A stretch of DNA of 64,000 nucleotides from Otatea glauca (Eukaryota > Streptophyta > Magnoliopsida > Poales > Poaceae). Under the pieces are notes generated by a model. It was not told where the DNA came from, searched no databases, and saw only the letters and a list, made by a program, of their open reading frames with translations. The DNA lies in NCBI GenBank assembly GCA_036346275.1, contig CM070727.1:5323760-5387759 (forward strand), written 5' to 3'. Of this stretch, positions 1 to 12,191 are shown one piece after another. The position numbers were made by a program, and so were the translations under genes. The stretch's first letter is position 1, and every line of letters starts with the position of its first letter.

Positions 1-134
1 TATTAAGCTTAACTCGAAATCTGTTACCTGTATTTTTCTTTGATCTTTAGGAACAGAATGATGTTGTAGAAAGTTTTAAATAGATGCTAAGTTGCTTCCT
101 GTCTAGTGACGTGCACCTACCTATACTTGGGCAG

Positions 135-3127
135 GCAGAGAGTGCAATGGATCAGATGGATTGGATTGAAAAAATTACTGGCGTCATTGCTTCTTTGTTG
201 AGCTCCCAGTCACCTGAGCGGGTTAGTGATGAATCACTTAGCGTCTTTTGCTGAGCCCTAATCCAGATTTGGTTTACATGACATTAATACTTTGTTTCAG
301 CGTCTTTTGCTGAGCCCTAAGGGCAGTGGCCATCATCGAACTGCCAGTGAAAGTAGTTCTTTTAGTAGCTCGACAGAACTTGACCATTCCATAAATGAAG
401 ATTGCATGCTGGAAAAGAACTCAGGAAGTGGGTACTTCGATCACTCTGCCAGAGTCACACAGCATCATCGAACCAGCATGAAACCTGATAAGCCAATTGA
501 TCTGCTTAGGAAGGTGGTTGGCAATAATATTTGTGCTGATTGTGGTGCTGCAGAGCCTGATTGGGCATCCCTAAATCTCGGAGTTCTTCTGTGCATCGAG
601 TGTTCTGGTGTACACAGAAATCTTGGTGTGCATATATCTAAGGTATACAAGCACTAGTCTTTTCCTCTTGGCAATTTACACGTACAAGCAGCCAAAAAGT
701 CCATCATACAACTGTTGGATGTAGATATATTGTTGGTTCTGTGATTATATTTTTTTAAGGGTTAGTACTCTGGAATGATACTTGTGTATCTGTGCATGGT
801 CCCATGTGCTTTGTGCAAGCCAGAAACTGTAGGCGGCAATAGCTGCACCTTTAAAAGGAACTCAATGAATTTTTGGGATGCATTGGTGTCAACTTCATGC
901 ACAGATATTTAAAATAGTATGGTTCTTGTAGACACATATTTATCAAACAACTGTCATCCACACATTTTTGTAAAAAGAACTTCTATCATTGTAGATTTGG
1001 TATTTTCTATTTTGTGGTTGATATCATCATTAGTGTGACAAGCGGACTGAACTTTACCTAAACTTGTACCTTGTATTGGCAGGTAAGATCTCTGACACTT
1101 GATGTGAGGGTCTGGGAGCCATCTGTAATCAATCTCTTCCAGTCGTTAGGCAACACATTTGCCAACACTATCTGGGAAGAAATGTTACCTTTGTCAAGCA
1201 GTGGTGATCGTGGTGATACTTCAAGGTATTATTGATGCTGTTTGTAAATATACAAAAAGTTGTGGAATCACTATCCTTTTATTATCATGCAGTTAACTTG
1301 CAAGTTTTACTGTTTTGCAGGGCTGAAGGACTAGAAAACACATCACATAACTTAGTTGCCAGCAAGCCAAAACACTCGGATCCTATCGCTCTGAAGGAGA
1401 AATTTATTCATGCCAAGGTACTTTATAGTTTGCCTATTGCTTCGGCCTTTTCTACTTTGTCAGCAAACAATTAGCAATCACTAATCAGCAGAATGCAATT
1501 TCATGAATCGCATACGATTTGGTGGTATAGGCAGTTTTATTGATTAGAACTCAGAAGAGATCTTAGGAAATCTCCATGCAACTTCCTGGAAAGTATGTTG
1601 CATTGGACATAATTTGTCATACCTCATCAACTGTCTTCCTTGAAAGAGAAGAGATTGGTTTAGAGTGTGCATAATAATGCTCTGTAAAATGAGGGGCTAA
1701 GAGATAATTCCATTTGCAATATTCTAAGTGATGTTTAATTGTTAATTATTATTTTCTTTAATATTCCAGTATGCTGAAAAAGATTTTGTACGAAAGCATA
1801 ATATGGATGAGATTATGCTAGCACAGCAGATGTGGGATAATGTAAGTTCAAACAACAAGAAGGGAGTGTACAGTCTGATTGTGAGGTCAAACACAGATGT
1901 AAATTTAACTTATGGGCAAACATCATTTATTTCGGCTTTGACTCTTGGAAAAGCGCTTCTTCTACAAGAGCAACCAGCTTCGCCATCAGATGGAAGTTCT
2001 AGATGTTTTGATCGCAGTTCGCTTGAGAAGATTTCTCCCAGGGACTCTCTTTCTCCTGCCAGCACAAGTGCACGTATAGACGGATTGGATGATTTTGTTG
2101 AGGGATTATCTTTGCTTCATCTAGCATGCTGTGTTGCAGATGTGGGCATGGTTGAACTACTCTTGCAGTATGGTGCCAATGTAAACTCTGCAGATTCAAG
2201 AGGTCGAACACCGCTTCATCACAGTATTTTGAAAGGACGACACATGTATGCCAAGCTGCTGCTTTCCAGGTATGCAGATGCTTATAATCCATGACTTGGA
2301 TTTTTGTTGTATGCTTGTTTTTCCAGAAAGTTGGGCATACTGAGTTAAACAGGATGTAAAAGGGAAGTGTCTTATATGCTATCAGGATGAGAGATGCCTA
2401 AAAAGATAATCGTGTGCGGTTTTAAAGTGTTCTTATTACAAATGTCTCTTGGTATGCTTAGACCTTTGGGTATGAGACATCCATGTTTGCTTGGTAGTTA
2501 GTGCTAATGAAATCAATCTTAGCCTCCCTCAATGAGAACTAGCGGTTGCTGTTCAAAAGGCCATGAATCAGCCTTTGAGATTGAAATGCTGTTATTATTT
2601 ATGAAGGTTTTATCCCTTCTTTCGTTCTCACCCATATTATTTGTACCTTGATTGAATGTCAAGGTTGCTCGACCATTATAGGTATATGGTTCATCTTTAT
2701 CCATACAGAACAGACAACTTTACATACCAGGAGAGGTTTTGCCACTTACAATGCAGGACCTCAGGGCTTAGGCTAGGCTAAAATATTTTCTTTAGGAAAT
2801 TTCGTTTTTGCCACTGGGATATCTTACTGACGTGCAGATCCAGTCCCCACCTGTCAATGAATAACCAGTGGCAAAAACTAGACGAGGGCACGGCTTAGTG
2901 GCAACATTGAAATATTTTCTTTGTGTATATGTTACCATTGTGGGTTGCAGCTTGCAGCAAAACTGGGGAAAATGTGTGGAGATGCTAACTTGCTCGGCTT
3001 TCCATGCAGGGGGGCTGACTCGCAAGCCATAGACCGAGATGGTAGAACAGCATTACAGTATGCTATCGACAGTGGAACTATTGACGATGAAGAGATTCTT
3101 GTTTTGTTAGAAGACCCAAGTAGATAA
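135..3127 (+). CDS. ACAP-type ARF GTPase-activating protein (AGD1-4/SFC class), C-terminal 428 aa
   Basis: Six exons can be read: 135-221, 301-642, 1083-1225, 1321-1417, 1770-2269 and 3010-3127. All have GT/AG borders, phases agree, and they end in TAA. The first exon is the tail of a PH domain (DWIEKITGVIASLL). The second and third encode the ARF-GAP zinc finger (CADC ... CIEC) followed by GVHRNLGVHISKVRSLTLD, which holds the conserved arginine finger. The last two exons carry ankyrin repeats (LSLLHLACCVADVGMVELLL, GRTPLHHSILKG, GRTALQYAIDSG). In the plant AGD1-4 family the order is BAR-PH-ArfGAP-ANK, so the missing BAR and PH parts lie left of the window. These proteins stimulate GTP hydrolysis by ARF GTPases on Golgi, endosomal or plasma-membrane vesicles; the Arabidopsis member SFC/VAN3 acts in vein patterning. 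The reading frame is intact throughout. The paralogue within AGD1-4 is not resolved. Confidence 0.93.
240..320 (+). repeat. 22-bp direct repeat spanning an intron/exon junction
   Basis: The 22 bases at 299-320, which are the AG acceptor and first codons of the second visible ARF-GAP exon, are also present exactly at 240-261 inside the preceding intron. The intron copy carries its own AG. The copies are 59 bp apart, so using the upstream AG would shift the frame. It looks like a local duplication of the splice acceptor. Confidence 0.8.
2781..2922. repeat. Small MITE-like insertion in the last ARF-GAP intron
   Basis: A 13-bp direct repeat (aaatattttcttt, 2781-2793 and 2910-2922) brackets about 116 bp that contains an inverted repeat, gtttttgccactgg near 2804 and ccagtggcaaaaac near 2859. 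This resembles a short foldback insertion. The family is not recognised, and the direct repeats are long for a normal target duplication. Confidence 0.4.
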
Positions 3128-4210
3128 TCCAGTAGCTAGTCAGACCTTCAGTTCAGCAGTAGCTTGTGCTCAGATGTGCTTCCTGCTGCAGTCAACTGGC
3201 ACAGCTCCAAGTCTGTCTTGCCGATGATCCAAGTTTGTCATGAGAACAGTATAGTGTTCCGGAGCCACAATGCTCCTCCTCGGTTATGGTATCGTTTTTA
3301 GCGTGAGTGGCCCCTGTTTAATTATGGTTGCAATTTGCAAGCTTTTGGGTTTTGTTTGCAGATGATGCACTGTAACTCTGTAAGTTTGTAGATTGCGTTG
3401 GTCCCAAGTCCCAACCTGAATTGGCTGCCCTTCTGTTGACAGATGATGTATACATAGTTATCGATGTACCGTGATGATTTATGCAAACATTAGTTTGGTG
3501 AGGAAAAAAAATAGAGCTCTCTCCTGTTGACACTTGCTAAGTAGCTACAGGCATTACTATGCGACTGTTCCAATTAATGGAGCAGCTACAAGAATTTGAA
3601 TGCCTACAACTAAAAAACACTGTCTATTACGATGGACTTTTTCTGTTGCTGAGCGGTGTGAATTGCTCTTGAGTATAGAGAATATATTTGCACAGTTACA
3701 AACATGCTGACACATCGTCATACTTTACAAGGGCTTTTCAACTTGGTGCAATTGGAGTGATGCAATTGGAGTGATACGGATAGATATCGCTCGTCTTGTA
3801 TCCTATTTCATATTTCTTTCTTGGAAATGGAGGATAGTGCCGGATACGAACATGACTATAGATAACCTCGGTTACGAATATGGAGTGAATATATATTGAG
3901 TCGAATACGGATAGTCTCGATCACGAATATTTAGTCAGATATTGCGCGAAAACAACAATCATATATATCACACACGTAATGACCAAGCAACCATACTGCA
4001 TGTCCAAAATGCATCTATACTAGAAGTTCAACAGCAACGACAAAAAAAAAAATCATAACAAAGATGGGTATGTTCATCGTTTCGTGCCTGGAGGCAAAAT
4101 TTTCCCCATGGGTAAATGGGTATGGGCACATTCTAGTACCACCCGTGCTCGTGTCGCCCATTTACCCGCAAATGCTAACTTACATGTGAGCAACAGACAT
4201 CGAAATGCTA
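3128..4210. other. ARF-GAP 3' UTR and intergenic DNA with a hAT-like remnant
   Basis: The first few hundred bases are presumably the 3' UTR of the ARF-GAP gene. At 3748-3775 a 14-bp unit (gcaattggagtgat) is exactly duplicated in tandem. From there to about 3960 the sequence is rich in atacgga/tcgaatacgg words typical of decayed hAT elements, and 4100-4175 has a similar 'gggtaaatgggtatgggc' tract. No gene is seen. Confidence 0.5.
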
Positions 4211-4424
4211 GGATTTTTTTAAATAATACATTTTTAAAATAATTTTGCAAAAATAATACTCCATTTTTGTTAACAAAAATACACTCTATCGTCTAATGAA
4301 GTGGCGACAGAAACCTCAGTCTTACTTGTCGCCATTTCAAGTGGCGACAGAAACCTCAGCCTTGCCTGTTTCCATTTTTTTTCTTAGCGTATTATTTTTG
4401 TAAAATTATTTTAAGAAAAGAATT
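4211..4424. mobile_element. Mutator-type MITE, 214 bp
   Basis: Terminal inverted repeats of about 40 bp (left: runs of T, then AATAATAC; right: GTATTATTTTTGTAAAATTATTTT) are flanked by an exact 10-base direct repeat, cgaaatgcta, at 4201-4210 and 4425-4434. A 9-10 bp target duplication with long TIRs is the hallmark of Mutator-like elements. The interior contains two copies of 'aagtggcgacagaaacctca'. No transposase is encoded. Confidence 0.85.
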
Positions 4425-4434
4425 CGAAATGCTA

Positions 4435-5984
4435 GTGCTTATGTGGCTCTAACATAACTATCTAAATCCAATTGAAAAGAAGAAGAAGAAGAGTGAGGTG
4501 TGTAAGGTGGTTGGACTAGGCCAGCCCAACACCCTCACCCATCTCCTGCCCTAAAGGGTGGTTGCTATGTGCGTTGTGTGCCGCGACACACACGAACAAG
4601 AACAGGAGACTGGGACTCTGGGAGAAGAAGTAGAGCTTGCAGAGGACGAGAGGGAATGGGGGAGAGAGGCTGGGGCTCGGTCGAGCGCCGCTGTCTTGCT
4701 CTCCTCTCCCTCAAGCTACTCCTGTCATCCAGGTTGCCGCCATCGCCTCCCTTTTGCTGGGATCAAGTAGAAGACGTGGCCTGGATGCTTAGGTACGTAT
4801 GCAAGAGCAGATGAAGGAATCCCGTTGAATTTTGATCGTGAATACAGATTTAAGAGTTGGATTTGTTTGATGGCTGCTTTGCGGTCTCCATCGTATTTGT
4901 TTAGACCGTCGAACTTTAACCATGTCTTGTCAGGATATCCCAGATGGAGATTGCCAGATAGCTCCGACAAAACTCACAGATAGCTCCGAATCCGATGGAT
5001 ACCTCTTTCCCGAATTCGATCCTATATACAAGTCCGACAAAATTTCCGGATATCCATCTCTTCGTTCCGAATTCGCTCCGAAATCATTCTGTCTACGGAT
5101 GGTCGGAAACTATCAGTTTTGTTTGCATTGCACCACCCCTACTTTTCAAGCTTGCTTTCTCACACTCACAGCAGCAGAGACAAATGCCTCGGTATGAGAG
5201 GACACTCGAGCTAACATTGCACTGCAGCCGGTGCCCGGTGCCTGTTCATGACAACAGAATCCAGACTCGCACTGCAGAGAAATCTCTCACCGAAAACCAA
5301 ATCCATCACAGTCGCCAATCCAACGTCGTTTCCACGGCCCAGGAAAACCGCACCTCTCACACAGATGGATCGCTGTGCAGCACGTACCCATCGTGAACAG
5401 CTGCGCAGCATCGCAATGTCAACGCCAATTAAGATCGATTGCAAACGAACAAGGCAGATCGCTGATCAGCCGGTTATACACTTGGAACCTGGACCAGCAT
5501 ATATACATGCACGCAAGCCACAAGGTCAAGGCGTCTTCTGAGGCCAAGTTACTTGTGCTGCATTTATGCCTTCCTTAATCCTTCCCCAGTCGATTTATCT
5601 TGGCTATTACGAATCAATCGATGCAAGTACGACGTGCGTACGCATGCACAATGATGAGGAAACGTATCCATCGGGGAAGAATACAAAGCTGTGTACAGCC
5701 GGAGCGTGCAGTAACAAGCTAGCATGAACCGCTGCCTCATATCCCTTGACCTTGTTTCTCCTTCAACAGTTGAACGAGTTTACAATAAGGAAGACGACGT
5801 ACTACAAAGGAAGTGCAATGTACAACGAATAACAAAGCAAAAGTACCGATACATATGTCAGGTCTATTCCTTCCAGAAAATACATACAAGGTTTAGTCTT
5901 ACACGCCTCCAGGGAAGAATTTTTTATATCATACTCTCTACTAATCCTGGAAGGATTCCTTGCCTCTCCTTGCTTTGAGCCGTT
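4435..5984. other. Intergenic, no supportable gene
   Basis: Several short open frames overlap here, but none has family motifs, splice structure or codon bias. Around 4930-5110 there is a tccggatatcc/ccgaattcg-rich tract resembling a decayed hAT element. Confidence 0.5.
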
Positions 5985-6345
5985 GAGTGAGCCGGCTCGG
6001 CTCACCGCTCGAGTCGAGCCGAAAAAAAAAATGTGTTTAGGTCCTTTTTTTTCTAAAAAAAAAAATTACGATTAGGTCTTTTTCTGGAAAAAAATTACGA
6101 TTAGGTCTTTTTATTTTAAAAGAAAAGTATATTACGTCTAGGTCCTTTATGCGTTTTTAAGCACTGCGCTCGAGTCCTTTTACTAAAAATCAAAATTACG
6201 AATAGGTCCTTTTATGTGAAAAAACACGTTTAGGTCCTTTTTTTTGGAAAAAAAATACATTGCATTTAAGCCCTTTTTTTATTTTTTTAGCATTACGTTT
6301 AAGCCCTTTTGCGGAAAACATAAAATTCTTTTTAGGTCCTTTTCG
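5985..6345 (+). repeat. Degenerate 'aggtcctttt' minisatellite element, copy 1
   Basis: A GC-rich palindromic lead (gagccggctcggctc, about 5988-6020) is followed by roughly ten irregular units of 30-40 bp, each containing 'taggtcctttt' or 'aagccctttt' plus a run of A and 'ttacg'. A second copy lies at 30080-30370 in the opposite orientation with the same GC-rich lead, so this is a dispersed element and not a local repeat. Confidence 0.65.
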
Positions 6346-6548
6346 TGTTTTTCCTCGGTTTGCTCCTGTAGAGAGCGGCAGTCGCACGTTTTCTCGATTT
6401 GCTCGCGTGAGGAGTGGCGCCCGCGTCATGTCACGACGCGTTTCGTTGTCTAGTATATACATATATACACACGAGACGATCAATGATCGAACATCAAATG
6501 TGTATATTTGACCATGTATATATCTGATAAAAATTGGTAACCAGATGA

Positions 6549-6780
6549 CACCAACTACAAAAGGACCTATATTAGACTCCTTATCATTGACGGTTTTAAA
6601 AAACCGTCTGTGTGAAGTGTCATCATAGACGATGTTTTGCAAAAATAGTCAGTGATGAGTCTCGGGCACATCACAAACGTTTTTTTTGCTAAAACCGAAT
6701 GGTTTTAACCAAAAAACCGTTTGTGATATTGCCCCCTAATCACAGACGGTTTTAGTCAAAAATCGTCTGTGATTTGATCT
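6549..6780 (+). mobile_element. CACTA (En/Spm-type) left end with subterminal repeats
   Basis: The end reads CACCAACTACAAAAGGACC and is followed by many direct and inverted copies of an 'atcacagacggtttt'-like word (6585, 6625, 6667, 6705, 6743). It matches the CACTA right end at 11327 (same 'aggac..atattagac' words). No partner right end was found for this copy, so it may be a truncated element. Confidence 0.6.
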
Positions 6781-8805
6781 CAATATATATTTACCCGCTC
6801 GTCTTTCTCCTGGCTCAAACCCTAGCCTAGCCCCACACGCGCCGTCTCTCCCCCGCCATCTCCCCTGGCGTCCCCCCGACCTCACCCCCGCCAGCTGCTG
6901 CTTGACGCCCTGGTCGACGTAGTGCTGCTCTCCTTCCTCCTCACGCCAAGGGTCAACCGCTCTCACGAGGTCGTCGCCGCCAGACGCTTATGCGCGTGGC
7001 GGCAATGGCGAGACGATCGGCGTCGTCTTTGTGATTCCCGGGAGTGCGACACCATCGAGCTGGACGACATGCTGTCGTACAGTGCTAAGATAGAGCGCCT
7101 GGTCGCGATTTCGTCTTGCCCTATCTGCTCATCATCCAGGTAAAAGGAGGGGACTGTCTTTCTCCCCAACATGCGGTTGACTCGGTAGCGTTAACTTCAA
7201 TTCAACTCCTCATTATTTCTTGGACAAATCAATCTATGCATAATTGAGCTTAAAGTTGGCTATTTTATGACTAACATCAGTGCGAATACTAATGGATGGC
7301 GTAATGTTGGGTCGTCCGTGTGCTTCCCGGAGGAATTTGATGGAATTTTTGTCATTTGAGGGGCAATTTTACGTCTGTGCTCAACATTTGCTAGATCTAG
7401 CTGTTTTATGGACCATATGGTTCCACATGAGCATGGAATGATTCAATCACTCGATCGACCTAGATGCTGCAAGAATCTTAGCATGGGGAGGGAATGATAG
7501 AACATAATTTTAGCAAAGATTTACATGACATGTAAGTATTGAAATTAATATGCTTTTAGATTGATTATGTCATTTGAATACATCAGAGTTCGTATCTATT
7601 TTGTTTCAAAAAATTTGATGCTGTATGTATTAATGCTGACAAGTTGACATGCTCTTGAATTGTTTCTCATCAAAAGGAAGATCAAGGACCCTTCATGGTT
7701 ATAGATTTCTAAATTTGTTATGTGTCCATCTACTCAGCGGGTATATCATCAACTTGATTATGTTCTGTTTCATATCAAGTTATTTAATATTCTATTAGTT
7801 CCTGCCTGCTGTTGCAATTCTCTGGTAATCTGTTGTCTGAGCCTCATGACTTGGATAGCCGAATCCAATTTTACCATGACTTGGGATAGCCCAAGTAATG
7901 GTAAAATTTGGGTATTCATTTCTTTTCGAGTCTGCTTCTCACATATGTTGAAGTGTATTGATTAAAATCCTTTATTGTATTCTGTTCATTACATCTTAAT
8001 ATAGTGTTTTTATTACATTATACAACTTTAGACAGTATCTTGAATAATAAGGAATATTGTTCTATATTTTTTATGTAATCTGTTTGTTTCAGATGGGCAT
8101 GCCATCCAGTGTGATGAGCATATGACAGACGATTCTAGAATATTATTACCGGGGATCAGCTGCGTTTATTTACGGGGTTCAGTTGAACTTGAACCCCTGA
8201 AAATTTTTGAGTACACACTTAGTATTGATTCTTACATTTTGACCTCCCAATAGTTAGGGAACTTTCCCATCTTATCTTCGAACCCCATCGCAAAATTGCT
8301 GGCTCCTCCATGCATCATCCATATTCCATGGTTTGGCTCCAAGATAAGTTCGAGTTTGATCTGTGTCAAGCAACTTTGATTAACTGGCCGAGACACACAT
8401 ATATATACACACACATGCCCGATGTGGTTTCTTTCCTTCTTTCTTTGTTTTTTTATTTACAGAATTAACCTAGGTAGCATATTTTGTGTGTTCTACCAAC
8501 TCTACCCGCAAGAAAGGAGATACAATGAAATCTTTCCCGGCGGAGTACAACTAGTTATGGATTTATGGCCCTTTGGTGAAAATTAACCAGAATGCCAGAT
8601 AGATATATTAAAAGGTACGTACTCCCGTTAATTTTTACTTGGCTTCGTATAATCCATGTTGCCAATCATTTTAACTACCGATAGGTTTAAAATTATCTAG
8701 ATTACCTATACAAAGACTATATTATTATATTTATCATTAAAAATAATTGCATAATATTATGATTTTATTGGTAAAACTTAATGTAAAGCTATAATATTAT
8801 GCGTC
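6781..8805. other. CACTA-associated or intergenic DNA with a possible captured exon
   Basis: A GC-rich block at 6790-7143 has an open frame (plus, 6922-7143) that runs into a good donor (cag|gtaaaa at about 7140), as if a first exon of some gene had been captured. It matches no family I recognise. The rest, 7144-8805, is AT-rich with no supportable gene. Confidence 0.35.
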
Positions 8806-8933
8806 CCATGATGTCATAGGTCTTGTAGAAAGTGCACTCACCCGGATTTGTTACTCGACTCCTTTTTGTGCGCCTGTCTCACCGCACAAGCTTCTAGGAC
8901 CTCATGATAGACCAATATTTGGCTCACTTACTA
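8806..8933 (+). repeat. Satellite monomer fragment (left of the CACTA insertion)
   Basis: Begins 'tgatgtcataggtcttg' and ends 'ggctcacttacta', matching most of one unit of the tandem array that resumes at 11328 in exact register. Confidence 0.8.
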
Positions 8934-11327
8934 CACTACTGCATACAGACACATCACAGACGATTCTTAAGGGTCATCACAAATAGTTTTGTGAACCATA
9001 TGTAAGTAACTGTCAGTGATGACTTCGGTGATCACAGACGGTTTGCGAACCGTCAGTGAAAATAGTCATCACAGACGGTTCCAAATAAGAACCATCTGTG
9101 ATGATGAATTTATATTATTTACTATTTTTTATTTATTGGCTAGCCTCAGGAAATGCTAGCCATGCCCTCTGAAAAAAAGTGATTGGTCCTTAATTTTTTA
9201 TCTTCATAATAATGGCATCGATCGGAGTACTGCAAAAACATTCAGGCAAGAAAATTGGGTATCTTGAGGCAAAATGATTTCTCCAAGAAATAAGAATATA
9301 AATGGCTAATATATACATGACTCACCCAAAGAGCGCAATCAAACTAATCATCAGTTTATGGAACATAAAGTTTGAAAAAATGAATTAGCTTAAGTTATGC
9401 ATACATGAATAGAACAATTAAAATACATGGATATAATTGCCAAACAAAATAGTAGCCTAATATCTCCTCTCAGGAATCAATTTACTTAAGTTCCCAGATA
9501 ATAAAATATCCAAAAATAGATCCGAGTATGTATGTAGTTACCTAACTTTATCCACTTAATTAAGCAAGTATGTACTACTACTACTTTCCACAGAAGAGAT
9601 GTAGATATACCAAGTAGTTAATTACACATAAAGGTTATAATAAGTAAATATAGTAACAGATCCTGCAAAAAGCTATATCGATCACATATTATAACATACA
9701 GCGCATCCATTTCAGAAATAAACTCAGATCACTCATTACAATGTGTATGTGCATCCATTTCAGAAATCAACTCACATGTATAAAAACCAATTGAATTCAT
9801 AACTACAACTCACAAATTCATAGCACAAGGTTCACAAATTAATCCAAATGGTAACTAACAAATTCACAACTCATCAGGTAAGGCTTGAGTGGCATTCACC
9901 TTTTGGATTTACGACCTCACGCATCAAGAAGGCATAGAGTTGTCCTCGAATACCTAGCAGGTCAGCCTATTCCAATGCAGATTCAGCGCATTTCCAAGCC
10001 TGTGTTGATGGGAAGAGTAAAATCTTGCGTGTATATAAATTAATAAGTGGAAACAATTGTTGCAAGATTGACAAACCTCTACAATATTGGTCATCTGTGA
10101 ACCAATGAGGAATTGTATGTTATGACAAACGTAGAATCTACATTGGTTAGTACCCTTTGGCTGCTGGTGGCACTGCCAAAATATAATAAGTTAGTTCTGA
10201 AGGTATTATTATGGAGTGTGAAGGATTATTGCGTACTAGTGGATACCAGAAACTTATAAATATGCTTCAGCTTCGATGGGTTCTTCCTGTGTGGCCCTCC
10301 ACAAGCTTTGCAGACAGTGAACGACACGTCGAGTAAATTTTTGATAGGCGCCAAGTCATGGGTGCCGCCCTTTTTGGAATCAAGGTAAATTATCTAGTTA
10401 TGTCTTGGTATAATTACGAGTATAACCTAGTGAAACCTACATAGATATGTTGCCATGGTCATTCAACCTAACTTCGAGCAGCGTTATATAGTACAAATCA
10501 ACAAGTATAGCAACTGGACGAGTCACTTACCTCGGGTTGTAGAGTAAAAGTATGAACTTTTTGTCCCATTAAGCCATCAATACTTTTTCCAGGTACTCGT
10601 GAACGACTTGTAAATTTTCATCCATGGTCAGCATCTTCAATTCTCTCTTTACATAGCTAGCTACACCTTGAGTATAATGCAATTAGAACCAATTACTACT
10701 TTAGATAAAAAAGAACAAATGGATCTACACCAAGCTAGATCAAAACCATCTTCAATTCCCTCTTTACCAAGGTAGATATATCTTGAATATAATGCAATTA
10801 CAACCAATTATTAACCTAGATTACCTTTCTTTAAGTAACTATCTACATAATGAGTATAATGCAATTAGAACCAATTACTACTTTACATCACAAAAAACAA
10901 ATAGATCTACACCAAGCTAGATCTAGAAACCAGATCATTTCCCTCTTTACCAAGCTAGATCTTAAATATAATGCAAATTAGAATGAATTACTAACCTTAG
11001 ATGACTTAGATCAGAAGGATCTACAATCACACTTCCAAATCTAGGGTCTCTTTCCACCAGATCGCCTCTTCATCACAGCCACCTTAAAAATAGCTCGAAA
11101 AATCCTAAAAATACAGAGGAGGTAGAGGCTCTCTGTACTTATTTCATTGAAACGGTTATCATGGACGGTTTTTGGATAAAATTGTCTATGATGTTGATGT
11201 TCTCCTCCTCATCATAGACGGTTTTAGCCAAAAACCGTCTGGGATGTGTCTGATACTCATCACTGATTGTTTTTGTAAAAAACCGTCTGTGATGAGGGGT
11301 CTAATATGAGTCCTATTGTAGTAGTGC
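8934..11327 (+). mobile_element. Non-autonomous CACTA element, 2.4 kb, inserted in the satellite
   Basis: The left end starts CACTACTGCATACAG and the right end is the complement of CACTACTACAATAGG. Both ends carry clusters of 'atcacagacggtt' subterminal repeats (8950-9100 and 11150-11300). Flanking triplets are cta and caa, close to the 3-bp duplication expected for CACTA elements. Removing the element and one triplet rejoins a satellite monomer without gain or loss. The interior is AT-rich and encodes no recognisable TNP1/TNP2 transposase. The two termini match well only over about 10 bases, so the ends may have diverged or been exchanged with a relative such as the end at 6549. Confidence 0.7.
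10626..11005 (+). repeat. Internal tandem repeat of the CACTA element
   Basis: About three irregular units of 110-130 bp share 'ttccctctttaccaag', 'agtataatgcaattag', 'accaattactac' and 'ctacaccaagctagatc'. Internal repeats of this kind are common in non-autonomous CACTA elements. Confidence 0.7.
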
Positions 11328-11697
11328 AAGAAATAGTTCTAAATACCTCCCATGATGAAATAGGCCACGAAAAAAGTGCAATTTTTAAAGTTTGGTATTC
11401 AGTTTCTTGGTTTTGCCCACACGAGCTTCTGGTACCCATCGTGACCCGTCGTGGATCAAAATTTGGCTCAGTGATTAAGAATGGTTCAAAATGTCTCCCA
11501 TCATGTATAGAGCATGCAGGAGGTGCACTCGCCAAATATTGGTACCCAGTTCCTTTCATGCCACGGTTTTGCCCGTGTGAGCTTCCAGTACTTGTCACGA
11601 CCCTCTGTGGACCAAAATTCGGTTCACCAAGTAGGAATAGTTCCAAATACCTCCCATAATATCATAGGACATGAAGTAAGTGCACTTGCCAAAGGTT
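11328..11697 (+). repeat. Diverged tandem satellite, about 2.4 units
   Basis: Continues the array interrupted at 8933. Units carry the ordered landmarks 'cctcccatgatg', 'gtgcactcgcc', 'ggtacccagttcc', 'gcccacacgagctt', 'cgtgacccg' and 'ggaccaaaatt..gctca'. It breaks off at about 11697. Confidence 0.85.
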
Positions 11698-12191
11698 GAT
11701 AACTGTTGATGCGATCTATACACGTACATGATAACCGTAAGCTCATGGATCGGTTGTAGCTTTACACCTGTGTATTCCAGGGTTTAGCAAATCCACATGG
11801 AACATAACTAACCTAGATTAGTGTTTTCTAGTGACACATTTAATTCTTCAAAAGGGTAACCATAGCATAAAATAATGATCCTGCCGATACTCACTAGCAT
11901 AAAGTTGACAACAAATGTTTTAAGGTTCGCATGACAGTTGATCATCTATAAAGAAGTTATTTTAATCTATCTACTGATATTAACTAGTTGCAGTGATAGA
12001 TCTCTTACTAGAGACTATAGTGCCTTTCGTCGGCCATCCCACCATGATTAGTGGCCGCAACCAACTACTGGTACATCATCGTACCCAACTTCCCTATCTT
12101 ACTGCATAAACAAGCAATAAGAGAGATGCCAAACATAAGCTAGCTGCTGGCAGTATGCCATTTTCTATGCCACAGCGCTGTCACCACTATG
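11698..12191. other. Intergenic, nothing recognised
   Basis: AT-rich unique-looking DNA between the satellite block and the nested hAT elements. No open frame of note. Confidence 0.5.

Noticed and set aside
6549..11327. One 4.8 kb CACTA element spanning both ends
   Set aside because: The terminal words match well, but the flanking triplets differ and the satellite reads continuously across 8933/11328, favouring an element starting at 8934. Not fully excluded.
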